Below are positions 1 through 5,489 of a stretch of 7,729 nt of DNA, piece after piece. The DNA comes from an uncultured Prevotella sp. GTDB taxonomy: Bacteria > Bacteroidota > Bacteroidia > Bacteroidales > Bacteroidaceae. Within the stretch, counting starts at the first letter, position 1. Every line of letters starts with the position of its first letter. The position numbers and the translations under genes are program-made. The notes under the pieces are model-generated. The model made no database searches. It had not been told where the DNA came from and saw only the letters and a list, made by a program, of their open reading frames with translations. The stretch spans positions 1 through 7,729 of the forward strand of contig CAKPTK010000103.1 in assembly GCA_934190685.1 (NCBI GenBank), read 5' to 3'.

Positions 1-832
1 AGGATTGCGTGGCGGCCACTCCGGCCTTGAGATTCATGAGGGACGCGCCAATGCCAACAAACTCATGGTGCGTTTCGTCAGAGAGGCCATCGCTGAATGC
101 GAGGCTCGCCTGGCTTCTTGGCATGGTGGCAACATGCGCAACGCCATTCCGTTCAAGGCAGAAGTGGTGCTCACCTTGCCGAAAGAAAACGTGGAAGCAC
201 TCATGGAAATGGTGGAAGATTGGAAAGAAACATTCACCGAAGAATACAAGGGCATCGAAAACGGCATCGAGTTCTACTGCGAAAGCGTGGAGACTCCCAA
301 GACAGAGGTGCCTGTGGAAATTCAGGACAATCTGGTAGACGCCATCTATGCTTGCCACGATGGTGTAGTGCGTTTCATCCCCGCCTACCCCGACGTAGTG
401 GAGACCTCCTCCAACCTCGCCATCATCGACATTGAAGGTGGAAAGGCCACCGTGCAGATTTTGGCACGCAGCAGCAATGAGGACATGAAGGACTATGTGG
501 CTACCATGCTCGAGAGTTGTTTCAACATGGCTGGCATGAAGGTAACCCTCAGCGGCAGCTATGGCGGTTGGGACCCCAACCCCGAGAGCGAAATTCTCAA
601 CTTACTGCTCAAGATTTACAAGGAGCAGAATGGAGAGGACGCCACCGTGCAGGCAGACCACGCTGGTTTGGAATGCTCTGTCATCCTGGGCAAATATCCC
701 GGCATGGATGTCGTTTCACTCGGACCGACACTCCGCTCCCCTCACACCACCAACGAGCGTGCGCTCATCGAAACAGTGGCTCCATTCTGGGAGTTGATGA
801 AGAAGACGCTCGAAGAGATTCCTGCTAAATAA
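1..832 (+). CDS. pepD: Aminoacyl-histidine dipeptidase PepD (Xaa-His dipeptidase, peptidase M20C), 3' part
   Basis: Cytosolic zinc dipeptidase of the M20C family, which cleaves Xaa-His dipeptides such as carnosine and other dipeptides for amino-acid recovery. The reading frame is open from base 2 to the TAA at 830-832, giving 276 residues. The family is usually about 480-490 residues, so the N-terminal catalytic half with most metal ligands lies left of the window. Visible motifs: GLRGGHSG at the very start (residues 1-8 of the visible part), followed by the family-typical GRANANK, and near the C terminus SLGPTLRSPHTTNE. In that motif the His at codon 743-745 matches the conserved C-terminal metal-ligand His of PepD. 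The middle would form the lid/dimerisation domain, and HAGLECSVI precedes the last motif as in homologues. The TTG at base 5 lies inside the GLRGGHSG motif and is not the true start. The family call is secure. Substrate preference cannot be read from this fragment. Confidence 0.93.
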   Translation, partial: GLRGGHSGLEIHEGRANANKLMVRFVREAIAECEARLASWHGGNMRNAIPFKAEVVLTLPKENVEALMEMVEDWKETFTEEYKGIENGIEFYCESVETPKTEVPVEIQDNLVDAIYACHDGVVRFIPAYPDVVETSSNLAIIDIEGGKATVQILARSSNEDMKDYVATMLESCFNMAGMKVTLSGSYGGWDPNPESEILNLLLKIYKEQNGEDATVQADHAGLECSVILGKYPGMDVVSLGPTLRSPHTTNERALIETVAPFWELMKKTLEEIPAK

Positions 833-846
833 ATCCTACTCACATA

Positions 847-890
847 CAAACACATAGGGCACCGCCATTGAGCGGTGCCCTATGTGTTTG
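847..890 (+). terminator. Perfect 19-bp hairpin downstream of pepD
   Basis: Bases 847-865 are exactly complementary to 872-890 around a six-base loop (866-871, CATTGA). The stem core is CATAGGGCACCGC and the ends are AAAC/GTTT. It begins 14 bases after the pepD stop. No long T-run follows (TTTG, then CCTCC), but the AAA/TTT base of the stem gives a short T-tract in either direction. It may end pepD transcription or mainly protect the mRNA 3' end. Confidence 0.75.
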
Positions 891-1046
891 CCTCCAATAA
901 GGAATATTCCAACAACCACTCATGACATTGGAATGGAGCTGTCCGCCATGCCCCAATGTCCTAAAAGGACACGCCGCAAACGGCTTTTAACGAAATCTTA
1001 ACAAGAAAAAGCGAACAAAAAAGAAGCACGTATCAGAAATAATTCG
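891..1046. other. Non-coding stretch with clustered small inverted repeats
   Basis: No convincing gene is present. The stretch holds GGAATATTCC (901-910, a perfect palindrome), GACATTGG (924-931) with CCAATGTC (953-960) enclosing an inner ATGG/CCAT pair (933-936 with 946-949), TGTCCT (957-962) with AGGACA (966-971) around AAA, and GCCG (973-976) with CGGC (981-984) around CAAA followed by TTTT. The second and third pairings share TGTC, so they exclude each other. An ATG at 922 opens a 22-codon frame to a TAA at 988-990 (contains CPPCPNVLKGHAANGF), but no start signal supports it. The rest, 991-1046, is A-rich and runs into the corA promoter. The region could be a dispersed intergenic palindromic repeat or a small RNA. 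Neither can be shown from this copy alone. Confidence 0.4.
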
Positions 1047-1054
1047 TATCTTTG
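1047..1054 (+). promoter_or_regulatory. Bacteroidota-type -7 promoter element for corA
   Basis: TATCTTTG followed by C fits the Bacteroidota primary sigma -7 consensus TAnnTTTG. No clear -33 TTTG is seen about 20 bases upstream, where the sequence is A-rich. Transcription would start near 1061, leaving a leader of about 125 bases before corA. Confidence 0.6.
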
Positions 1055-1080
1055 CACACCATTTTTAACATCAAACAATT

Positions 1081-1116
1081 ATGGACGACTATCACGCGGA
1101 AAATATGAACTTGTAG
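1081..1116 (+). CDS. Putative 11-residue leader peptide upstream of corA
   Basis: ATG at 1081 opens the frame MDDYHAENMNL and stops at TAG 1114-1116. It is the first ATG after the predicted transcript start. Upstream of it is A/T-rich sequence (CAAACAATT), a plausible start context in Bacteroidota. The stop lies four bases before a hairpin (1121-1154) whose alternative pairing could cover the corA ribosome-binding sequence. A short peptide gene in a Mg2+-transporter leader has precedent in enterobacteria (mgtL, corL). This peptide has no similarity to those that I can see, and translation is unproven. Confidence 0.3.
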   Translation: MDDYHAENMNL

Positions 1117-1120
1117 GTAC

Positions 1121-1175
1121 TGGGGAGTTGGGCTATCTCATAGCGGAATCCTCAGCCTATTAAATCATGGAGGAT
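1121..1175 (+). promoter_or_regulatory. Possible two-state RNA switch in the corA leader
   Basis: State A: TGGGGA (1121-1126) pairs with TCCTCA (1149-1154, one G-U), enclosing GCTAT/ATAGC (1132-1136 with 1140-1144) around a CTC loop. State B: ATCCTC (1148-1153) pairs exactly with GAGGAT (1170-1175), which contains the only Shine-Dalgarno-like sequence before corA. Bases 1149-1153 take part in both, so the states exclude each other: A frees and B hides the ribosome-binding sequence. The pairings are seen in the sequence. A regulatory role is inferred. No known Mg2+ riboswitch (M-box) architecture is recognisable. Confidence 0.35.
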
Positions 1176-1190
1176 CAACAACTGCAATGA
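1167..1190 (+). CDS. Putative 7-residue mini-ORF overlapping the corA start
   Basis: ATG at 1167 encodes MEDQQLQ and ends in TGA 1188-1190, which shares ATGA with the corA start codon at 1187. This geometry allows translational coupling by stop-restart. The ATG sits on the GGAGGA sequence, so the mini-ORF and the ribosome-binding site of corA overlap. It could easily be chance, because any start codon followed by A creates this stop. Confidence 0.2.
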   Translation: MEDQQLQ

Positions 1191-2113
1191 GAACATTCTG
1201 GAACATCAACGACAACCTGACAGCCATCAACGAATGGCAGCCCAACTGCTGGATACAAGTAACCTGTCCAACTGAAGAAGACCAGCAATTGCTGGAAGAC
1301 AAATTCCATATTCCCGACTATTTTCTTTCCGACATCAGCGATACCGACGAGCGTGCCCGTTACGAGTACGACGACGGATGGATGCTCATCATTCTCCGTA
1401 TCCCCTACGTCAAGGAGATACGCTCCCGTACGCCTTACACCACCGTACCCCTTGGCATTATCCACAAGCGGGATGTCACCATCACGGTGTGTTACTACGA
1501 GACCAACATGATGATAGATTTCGTCAGCTACCAGCAAAAGCGCGGTGAAGGATTTGTAGACTATGTGGATATGATTTTCCGTCTGTTTCTCTCTTCCGCC
1601 GTGTGGTATCTGAAGCGTTTGAAACAAATCAATTCTCTCATAGAGAAAGCCAAGAGAAACCTTGACCGTGAGGTGAACAATGAATCGCTGATTGGACTGA
1701 GCCGGCTGCAGGACTCGCTGACCTACTTCACGACATCCATCCGGGGCAACGAGAATTTGTTGGCAAAACTGAAGTTCAAATTGCAAGTGGACGAACTTGA
1801 CGCCGACCTCATCGAGGATGTCAACATCGAGATGACACAGGCCAGGGAAACCACCAGCATCTATTCCGACATTCTCGAGTCGACCATGGACACCTATTCC
1901 AGCATCATCAACAACAATATGAACACGGTGATGCGTACGCTCACCACCGTGTCAATCATCATGATGGTGCCCACGCTCATCTCCAGTTTGTTCGGAATGA
2001 ACCTCATCAACGGCATGGAAAACGCCTCCTGGGGATTTCCTTTTGCACTCATTCTATCTGTCTTGGTTTCCGCCGTCAGTTGGTGGATATTCCGCCATAA
2101 ACGCCTGATTTAA
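1187..2113 (+). CDS. corA: CorA-family magnesium/divalent cation transporter
   Basis: Inner-membrane channel of the CorA family (308 residues), expected to act as a homopentamer admitting Mg2+, possibly Co2+ or Ni2+, under intracellular Mg2+ gating. Residues 1-245 are the cytoplasmic part: an alpha/beta N-terminal domain (WQPNCWIQVTCPT, DERARYEYDDGW) followed by long helices (about 130-245) leading into the pore. Transmembrane helix 1 spans about 249-269 and ends in the signature G270-M271-N272. Helix 2 spans about 283-302 and is followed by the basic cytoplasmic tail RHKRLI, the expected CorA topology. The loop between them is LINGMENASW, unlike the MPEL loop of well-studied CorAs, so ion preference should not be assumed. 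ATG 1187 is chosen because a GGAGGA sequence lies 12 bases upstream and homology-like sequence begins at once. The gene stands alone with its own promoter and an unusually structured leader. Confidence 0.93.
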   Translation: MRTFWNINDNLTAINEWQPNCWIQVTCPTEEDQQLLEDKFHIPDYFLSDISDTDERARYEYDDGWMLIILRIPYVKEIRSRTPYTTVPLGIIHKRDVTITVCYYETNMMIDFVSYQQKRGEGFVDYVDMIFRLFLSSAVWYLKRLKQINSLIEKAKRNLDREVNNESLIGLSRLQDSLTYFTTSIRGNENLLAKLKFKLQVDELDADLIEDVNIEMTQARETTSIYSDILESTMDTYSSIINNNMNTVMRTLTTVSIIMMVPTLISSLFGMNLINGMENASWGFPFALILSVLVSAVSWWIFRHKRLI

Positions 2114-2166
2114 GGCAAAAAGGGAAGAAAAATCAACAATCTTTAGGTGGTCTCAATATTTTTAGT

Positions 2167-2174
2167 TAAGTTTG
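2167..2174 (+). promoter_or_regulatory. Bacteroidota-type -7 promoter element for the DUF349 gene
   Basis: TAAGTTTG followed by C matches TAnnTTTG exactly and lies 49 bases before the start codon. A -33 box is weak: TTTAGG at 2142-2147 is the nearest candidate. No terminator hairpin is evident between the corA stop and this element, so some read-through from corA is possible. Confidence 0.6.
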
Positions 2175-2188
2175 CACATCAAAGTGTT

Positions 2189-2227
2189 ATGTGGAAACTC
2201 GAATCACAAACTAAAGTAGTGAAATGA
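2189..2227 (+). CDS. Putative 12-residue leader ORF overlapping the DUF349 gene start
   Basis: ATG at 2189, the first after the predicted transcript start, encodes MWKLESQTKVVK and stops at TGA 2225-2227. This stop overlaps the downstream start codon (2224-2226) as ATGA. The arrangement would permit coupled translation. No Shine-Dalgarno is seen before either start. It may be fortuitous. Confidence 0.25.
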   Translation: MWKLESQTKVVK

Positions 2228-4038
2228 TGGACTCTCAAGAAAAAGCCCTTGAACAGGGCGTAAAAGCAGAAGAACAGGTGGTAGACCCTGCTGTCGAGGC
2301 AACGGAAGTTGCACAAGACGAAGCCACCAAGAAAGTGTACAAGACCAAGAAGGAAGTGCTTGAAAGAGTGCGCGAGATTGCCGAAACAGAAGACAATCCC
2401 CACAAGGACGAGATTGACTATCTGAAAACGGTCTTCTACAAACTGCACTTCAACGAGCGTGAAGCGCAGCAAAAAGCCTATCTCGCCGAAGGTGGTGACC
2501 CGGAGAAATACCAAATCATGCCCGACGAGGACGAAGAGGCTTTCAAGGCAGAAATGAGCATTATCAAGGAAAAAAGAGCCAAGATATTCCAGCAACAGGA
2601 AAAAGAGAAGCAAGACAACTTGGCCAAGAAGCTCGACATCATAGAGAAAATCAAGAATATGGCTACATCGCCCGATGAAGCCAATAAATCATACAACGAA
2701 TTCAAGCAACTCCAACAGGAGTGGAAAGAAATCAAAGCCGTTCCCGCCGACAAGGCCAATGAACTTTGGCGCAACTACCAGCTCTACGTGGAACAGTTCT
2801 ACGACCTGCTCAAGCTGAACAGTGAGGCTCGCGAATACGATTTCAAGAAGAACCTGGAGATGAAGACCAAGCTTTGCGAGGCCGCTGAAAAGCTCGCCGG
2901 GCAAGACGACATCATCAGCGCCTTCCACCAATTGCAGGAACTCCACCAGCAGTATCGCGAAGTGGGTCCCGTAGCCAAGGATTTGCGTGAAGAGATTTGG
3001 AACCGGTTCAAGGCCGCCTCTACGGTCATCAACAAGCGCCACCAACAGCACTTTGAGGAACTTCGCGGCAAAGAAGAAGAGAATCTTGCCAAGAAGACCG
3101 CCCTCTGCGAGAAGGTGGAGAACATCGCCAAAGAAGAGAACAAGACCTCAAGCGATTGGGAAAAGCACACCAAGGAAATCATCGAAATCCAGACGGAATG
3201 GAAGACCATCGGTTTCGCTCCCCAGAAGATGAACGTGAAAATCTTCGAACGGTTCCGTGCAGCCTGCGACGACTTCTTCGGTCGCAAGGGAGAATATTTC
3301 AAAGCACTGAAAGAACGTTTCGCCGACAATGCCGCCAAGAAACAAGCACTTGTGGAAAAGGCACAGGCTTTGCAGGACAGCACCGACTGGAAGTCGACAA
3401 GCGACAAACTCATTGCCTTGCAGAAAGAATGGAAGACCATCGGCATGGTACCCAAGAAACAAGGCGAGCAGCTCTGGGCAGATTTCCAAGCCGCCTGCAA
3501 CAAGTTCTTCGACGCCCGCAACGCTGCCAACTCAGGCACTCGCAATGAGGAGAAAGCCAACCTCGCCAAGAAACGTGAGGTTATCGAGAAACTCAAGGCT
3601 ATCACCACAGAGACCGAAGGCAACATTCAGGATATGGTGCAGAAGTTGCATGAGGAATACAACAAAATCGGCCATGTCCCCTTCAAGGAAAAAGACAAAA
3701 TCTACGAGGAATATCATGCCGAGCTTGACCGCATCTACAAAGACTTGAACGTGAGCATCGCCCGCCGCAAGCTGGACAATTTCAAGTCGAACATCAAGAA
3801 CATGGCACAGAAAGGCGCCGACGCTCTCGACAACGAACGTGCCCGACTGATGCGCCGCTTCGAAGGTCTCAAGCAAGATGTACAGACCTATGAGAACAAC
3901 CTCGGTTTCCTCAATGCCAGCAGCAAGAAGGGCAACAGCCTCATCGACGAGATGAACCGCAAGGTGCAGAAGCTGAAGGACGAAATGCAACTGGTCAAGC
4001 AGAAGATTAAAGCCATTGACCAGCAAGACGCCGAATAA
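2224..4038 (+). CDS. DUF349 domain protein with five tandem helical repeats
   Basis: A 604-residue, very charged, Lys/Glu-rich protein with no signal peptide or membrane helix, so presumably cytoplasmic. It carries five DUF349-type repeats recognised by the motif (L/I)xxE(W/Y)xxIG followed by a helix ending in F(F/Y). The motif aromatic residues are W167, Y244, W326, W403 and Y479, spaced 77, 82, 77 and 76 residues. Residues 1-120 are an acidic N-terminal region (EAEEQVVDPAVEATE-like, then a helical part) and about 570-600 form a probable C-terminal coiled coil. Such proteins are widespread in Bacteroidota but their role is not established, so I assign none. The helical repeats suggest a scaffold or nucleic-acid/protein-binding role (inference only). 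Start: ATG 2224 is followed directly by a second ATG at 2227; either is possible. It probably forms a single-gene transcript, with a promoter upstream and a terminator at 4061. Confidence 0.9.
   Translation: MMDSQEKALEQGVKAEEQVVDPAVEATEVAQDEATKKVYKTKKEVLERVREIAETEDNPHKDEIDYLKTVFYKLHFNEREAQQKAYLAEGGDPEKYQIMPDEDEEAFKAEMSIIKEKRAKIFQQQEKEKQDNLAKKLDIIEKIKNMATSPDEANKSYNEFKQLQQEWKEIKAVPADKANELWRNYQLYVEQFYDLLKLNSEAREYDFKKNLEMKTKLCEAAEKLAGQDDIISAFHQLQELHQQYREVGPVAKDLREEIWNRFKAASTVINKRHQQHFEELRGKEEENLAKKTALCEKVENIAKEENKTSSDWEKHTKEIIEIQTEWKTIGFAPQKMNVKIFERFRAACDDFFGRKGEYFKALKERFADNAAKKQALVEKAQALQDSTDWKSTSDKLIALQKEWKTIGMVPKKQGEQLWADFQAACNKFFDARNAANSGTRNEEKANLAKKREVIEKLKAITTETEGNIQDMVQKLHEEYNKIGHVPFKEKDKIYEEYHAELDRIYKDLNVSIARRKLDNFKSNIKNMAQKGADALDNERARLMRRFEGLKQDVQTYENNLGFLNASSKKGNSLIDEMNRKVQKLKDEMQLVKQKIKAIDQQDAE
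3196..3443 (+). repeat. 17-bp exact direct repeat between DUF349 repeats 3 and 4
   Basis: GAATGGAAGACCATCGG occurs at 3196-3212 and again at 3427-3443. The offset is 231 bases, exactly 77 codons, and both copies encode EWKTIG of the repeat core. Recombination between them would delete or add one repeat in frame. Confidence 0.8.
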
Positions 4039-4060
4039 GCACACAACCACATAACAACAC

Positions 4061-4100
4061 AACAGGAAGAAAGTCTTGACGACCTTCTTCCTGTTTTTTT
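4061..4100 (+). terminator. Rho-independent terminator of the DUF349 gene, possibly shared with luxS
   Basis: Bases 4061-4075 pair with 4081-4095 with one mismatch (4072/4084) around the loop TTGAC. A run of seven T overlaps and follows the stem (4094-4100), then G and five more T. It begins 23 bases after the DUF349 stop. Read on the minus strand, the same hairpin begins 18 bases after the luxS stop and is followed by moderately T-rich sequence, so it may serve both convergent transcripts. Confidence 0.85.
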
Positions 4101-4112
4101 GTTTTTCTGTCC

Positions 4113-4613
4113 TTACTGTTGACCTTCATCTTCTTTCGTGGGATAGACCAAGTTCTCTTGAGTGATGCAATAGAGCACTTCCTCAAGATATTTCTTGGCT
4201 TCCCATTTCGCCATGGGCAAATCGTGAAGCAGCCAGTTGCCGCAATCCTGTGGAGCGGCGCCGGGCACCTCGCCCTCGAAGTCCTCGACAAATTTGAACG
4301 TACGCTTCATCAGTTCCACGATGTCTTTCGACTCATAATCACCGCGAAGCAACAGATAGTTGCCCGTCAGACATCCCATCGGTCCCCAATACACGATTCG
4401 GTCTTTCCACTCCTCATCGTTGCGCAGATAGGTGGCGGCAAGATGCTCTATCGTATGGAGTGCACCGGGATGGAGCGCAGGCTCACGGTTGGGTTCCTTC
4501 ATGCGGATGTCAAATGTGGTGACCACCTCACCACCCACCTCGTCTTTGCGGGACACATAGATGCCGCGCTTCAGCAGATTATGGTTGATTGTAAAACTCG
4601 GTATTTTTTTCAT
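4113..4613 (-). CDS. luxS: S-ribosylhomocysteine lyase LuxS (AI-2 synthase)
   Basis: Cytoplasmic metalloenzyme of 166 residues, a usual length for the family. It converts S-ribosylhomocysteine to homocysteine and 4,5-dihydroxy-2,3-pentanedione, which cyclises to autoinducer-2. All key residues are visible: the HTIEH metal motif with H53, general base E56 and H57, the third metal ligand C124 in PQDCGNW, the catalytic C81 in GPMGCLTG, and the N-terminal SFTINH substrate region with R37 in DIRMKEPN. The enzyme should therefore be active. It is the second gene of a two-gene operon, starting 16 bases after the mtnN stop. The gap (TAAAAACAAGATAAAG on the coding strand) is A-rich with no Shine-Dalgarno, normal for Bacteroidota. 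Whether AI-2 here is a signal or only a by-product of homocysteine recycling cannot be told, since no AI-2 receptor or transporter is in the window. Confidence 0.97.
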   Translation of the reverse strand: MKKIPSFTINHNLLKRGIYVSRKDEVGGEVVTTFDIRMKEPNREPALHPGALHTIEHLAATYLRNDEEWKDRIVYWGPMGCLTGNYLLLRGDYESKDIVELMKRTFKFVEDFEGEVPGAAPQDCGNWLLHDLPMAKWEAKKYLEEVLYCITQENLVYPTKEDEGQQ

Positions 4614-4629
4614 CTTTATCTTGTTTTTA

Positions 4630-5313
4630 TTAAATTGACATGAGGAAATGACGGGTCACGTCGAAAGAGCCGTCCGCCATGCGGCTCCAGAAATCGAAAT
4701 ATTGTGACGCCTTGTTGTCCTTGAGCGGAATGTCGCTGATAATACGGAAACTGATAAACGGCACATTGTAGAGAAAGCAGGTCTGGGCGATGGAGGTGCT
4801 CTCCATGTCTACAGCTGTGGCACCAGGAAAATGGTCAAGAATCGACTGCATCTTTTCACGGGAATCGACAAACCACTCGCCACTCACGGTCAGTCCGCTG
4901 ACCACATGGGTGTCGCAGGTCATGCCGAGCGCCTTTTCCACCAATGCGGGGTCTGCCTCATAGCGTGCGGGCATACCCAAGATTTGTCCATAAGCCACCT
5001 CGCTGCCACAATAAGCGTCGTGGTAGCTGCAAGCGGAAGCGACCACCACGTCGCCCACATTCAAGTTGACATCCGCCCCGCCGGCACATCCCGACGAGAT
5101 GACAAGGTCGGGATGATAGTTCAGAATCATTTCCACTGCGCCCACTGCGGAATTGACTTTGCCAATGCCGCATTGCTGCATCACCACTTCATGCCCGCCA
5201 ATGTGGCCGACCACGAAATCCTTACCATGATGACACTCCACCACCGACTGGTCGAAGAGTGTCTTGAGCTGGACAAACTCTTTGTCCATCGCCACGATTA
5301 TACCTATTTTCAT
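4630..5313 (-). CDS. mtnN: 5'-methylthioadenosine/S-adenosylhomocysteine nucleosidase
   Basis: Cytoplasmic nucleosidase of 227 residues (family about 230). It hydrolyses the glycosidic bond of S-adenosylhomocysteine, methylthioadenosine and usually 5'-deoxyadenosine, releasing adenine. Its product S-ribosylhomocysteine is the substrate of LuxS, encoded next in the operon. Motifs: N-terminal [13 protein letters not shown] with catalytic E12, the ribose/nucleophile pocket [10 protein letters not shown] (47-56), the SSGCAGG turn (73-79), [14 protein letters not shown] (97-110), the substrate-binding M170-E171 in AVDMES, and the catalytic D194 in RIISDIP. All expected active-site residues are present. 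Seven cysteines are scattered through the chain. This is a detail, not evidence of another function. The start ATG 5313 is fixed by the conserved N terminus. The gene is read from a promoter in the divergent region shared with the YfhO-family gene. Confidence 0.95.
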   Translation of the reverse strand: MKIGIIVAMDKEFVQLKTLFDQSVVECHHGKDFVVGHIGGHEVVMQQCGIGKVNSAVGAVEMILNYHPDLVISSGCAGGADVNLNVGDVVVASACSYHDAYCGSEVAYGQILGMPARYEADPALVEKALGMTCDTHVVSGLTVSGEWFVDSREKMQSILDHFPGATAVDMESTSIAQTCFLYNVPFISFRIISDIPLKDNKASQYFDFWSRMADGSFDVTRHFLMSI

Positions 5314-5402
5314 ATAAATGAGATTCTCAAAAAGACGCGACCGAGCGCAATGAAAGCAAACTTTAATGCCAGGGACACGACCTATATCTATTAAATATCA
5401 TG

Positions 5403-5410
5403 CAAAAATA
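5403..5410 (-). promoter_or_regulatory. Bacteroidota-type -7 promoter element for mtnN-luxS
   Basis: On the minus strand the sequence reads TATTTTTG then C, an exact TAnnTTTG match. Transcription would start near 5396, giving an mtnN leader of about 80 bases. A near-palindrome TGAGATTCTCA (5319-5329) lies in that leader, a weak operator candidate. No clear -33 box is visible. Confidence 0.5.
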
Positions 5411-5453
5411 CGACTTTTTCGGGAATAATCGGGGCATATTCAGCCATTTTGCT

Positions 5454-5461
5454 TAATTTTG
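5454..5461 (+). promoter_or_regulatory. Bacteroidota-type -7 promoter element for the YfhO-family gene
   Basis: TAATTTTG followed by C matches TAnnTTTG exactly, 28 bases before the start codon. It lies about 45 bases from the opposite-strand mtnN element, so the two transcription units diverge from a compact control region. No -33 box is obvious. Confidence 0.55.
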
Positions 5462-5489
5462 CATGAGAATAAAATGTTTATAATATCCA

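Noticed and set aside
5..832. TTG at base 5 as a start of the dipeptidase
   Set aside because: The codon encodes Leu within the conserved GLRGGHSG motif and the frame is open to the window edge, so the gene continues to the left.
901..910. GGAATATTCC as a regulator operator
   Set aside because: A 10-base palindrome can occur by chance, and it lies over 130 bases upstream of the predicted corA promoter with no second copy found in the window.
1061..1186. Known Mg2+ riboswitch (M-box) in the corA leader
   Set aside because: The leader is too short, and I could not recognise the conserved multi-helix arrangement of that class.
1175..1786. Minus-strand frame of 203 codons inside corA
   Set aside because: Antisense to well-supported CorA sequence, with no start context or domain.
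2799..3626. Minus-strand frame of 275 codons opposite the DUF349 gene
   Set aside because: Its Ser/Phe/Leu/Ala-rich content is the mirror of Lys/Glu-rich codons; the plus-strand repeats are convincing and no promoter faces it.
4831..5394. Plus-strand frame of 187 codons across mtnN
   Set aside because: Antisense to a gene with all nucleosidase motifs; His-rich with no family features.
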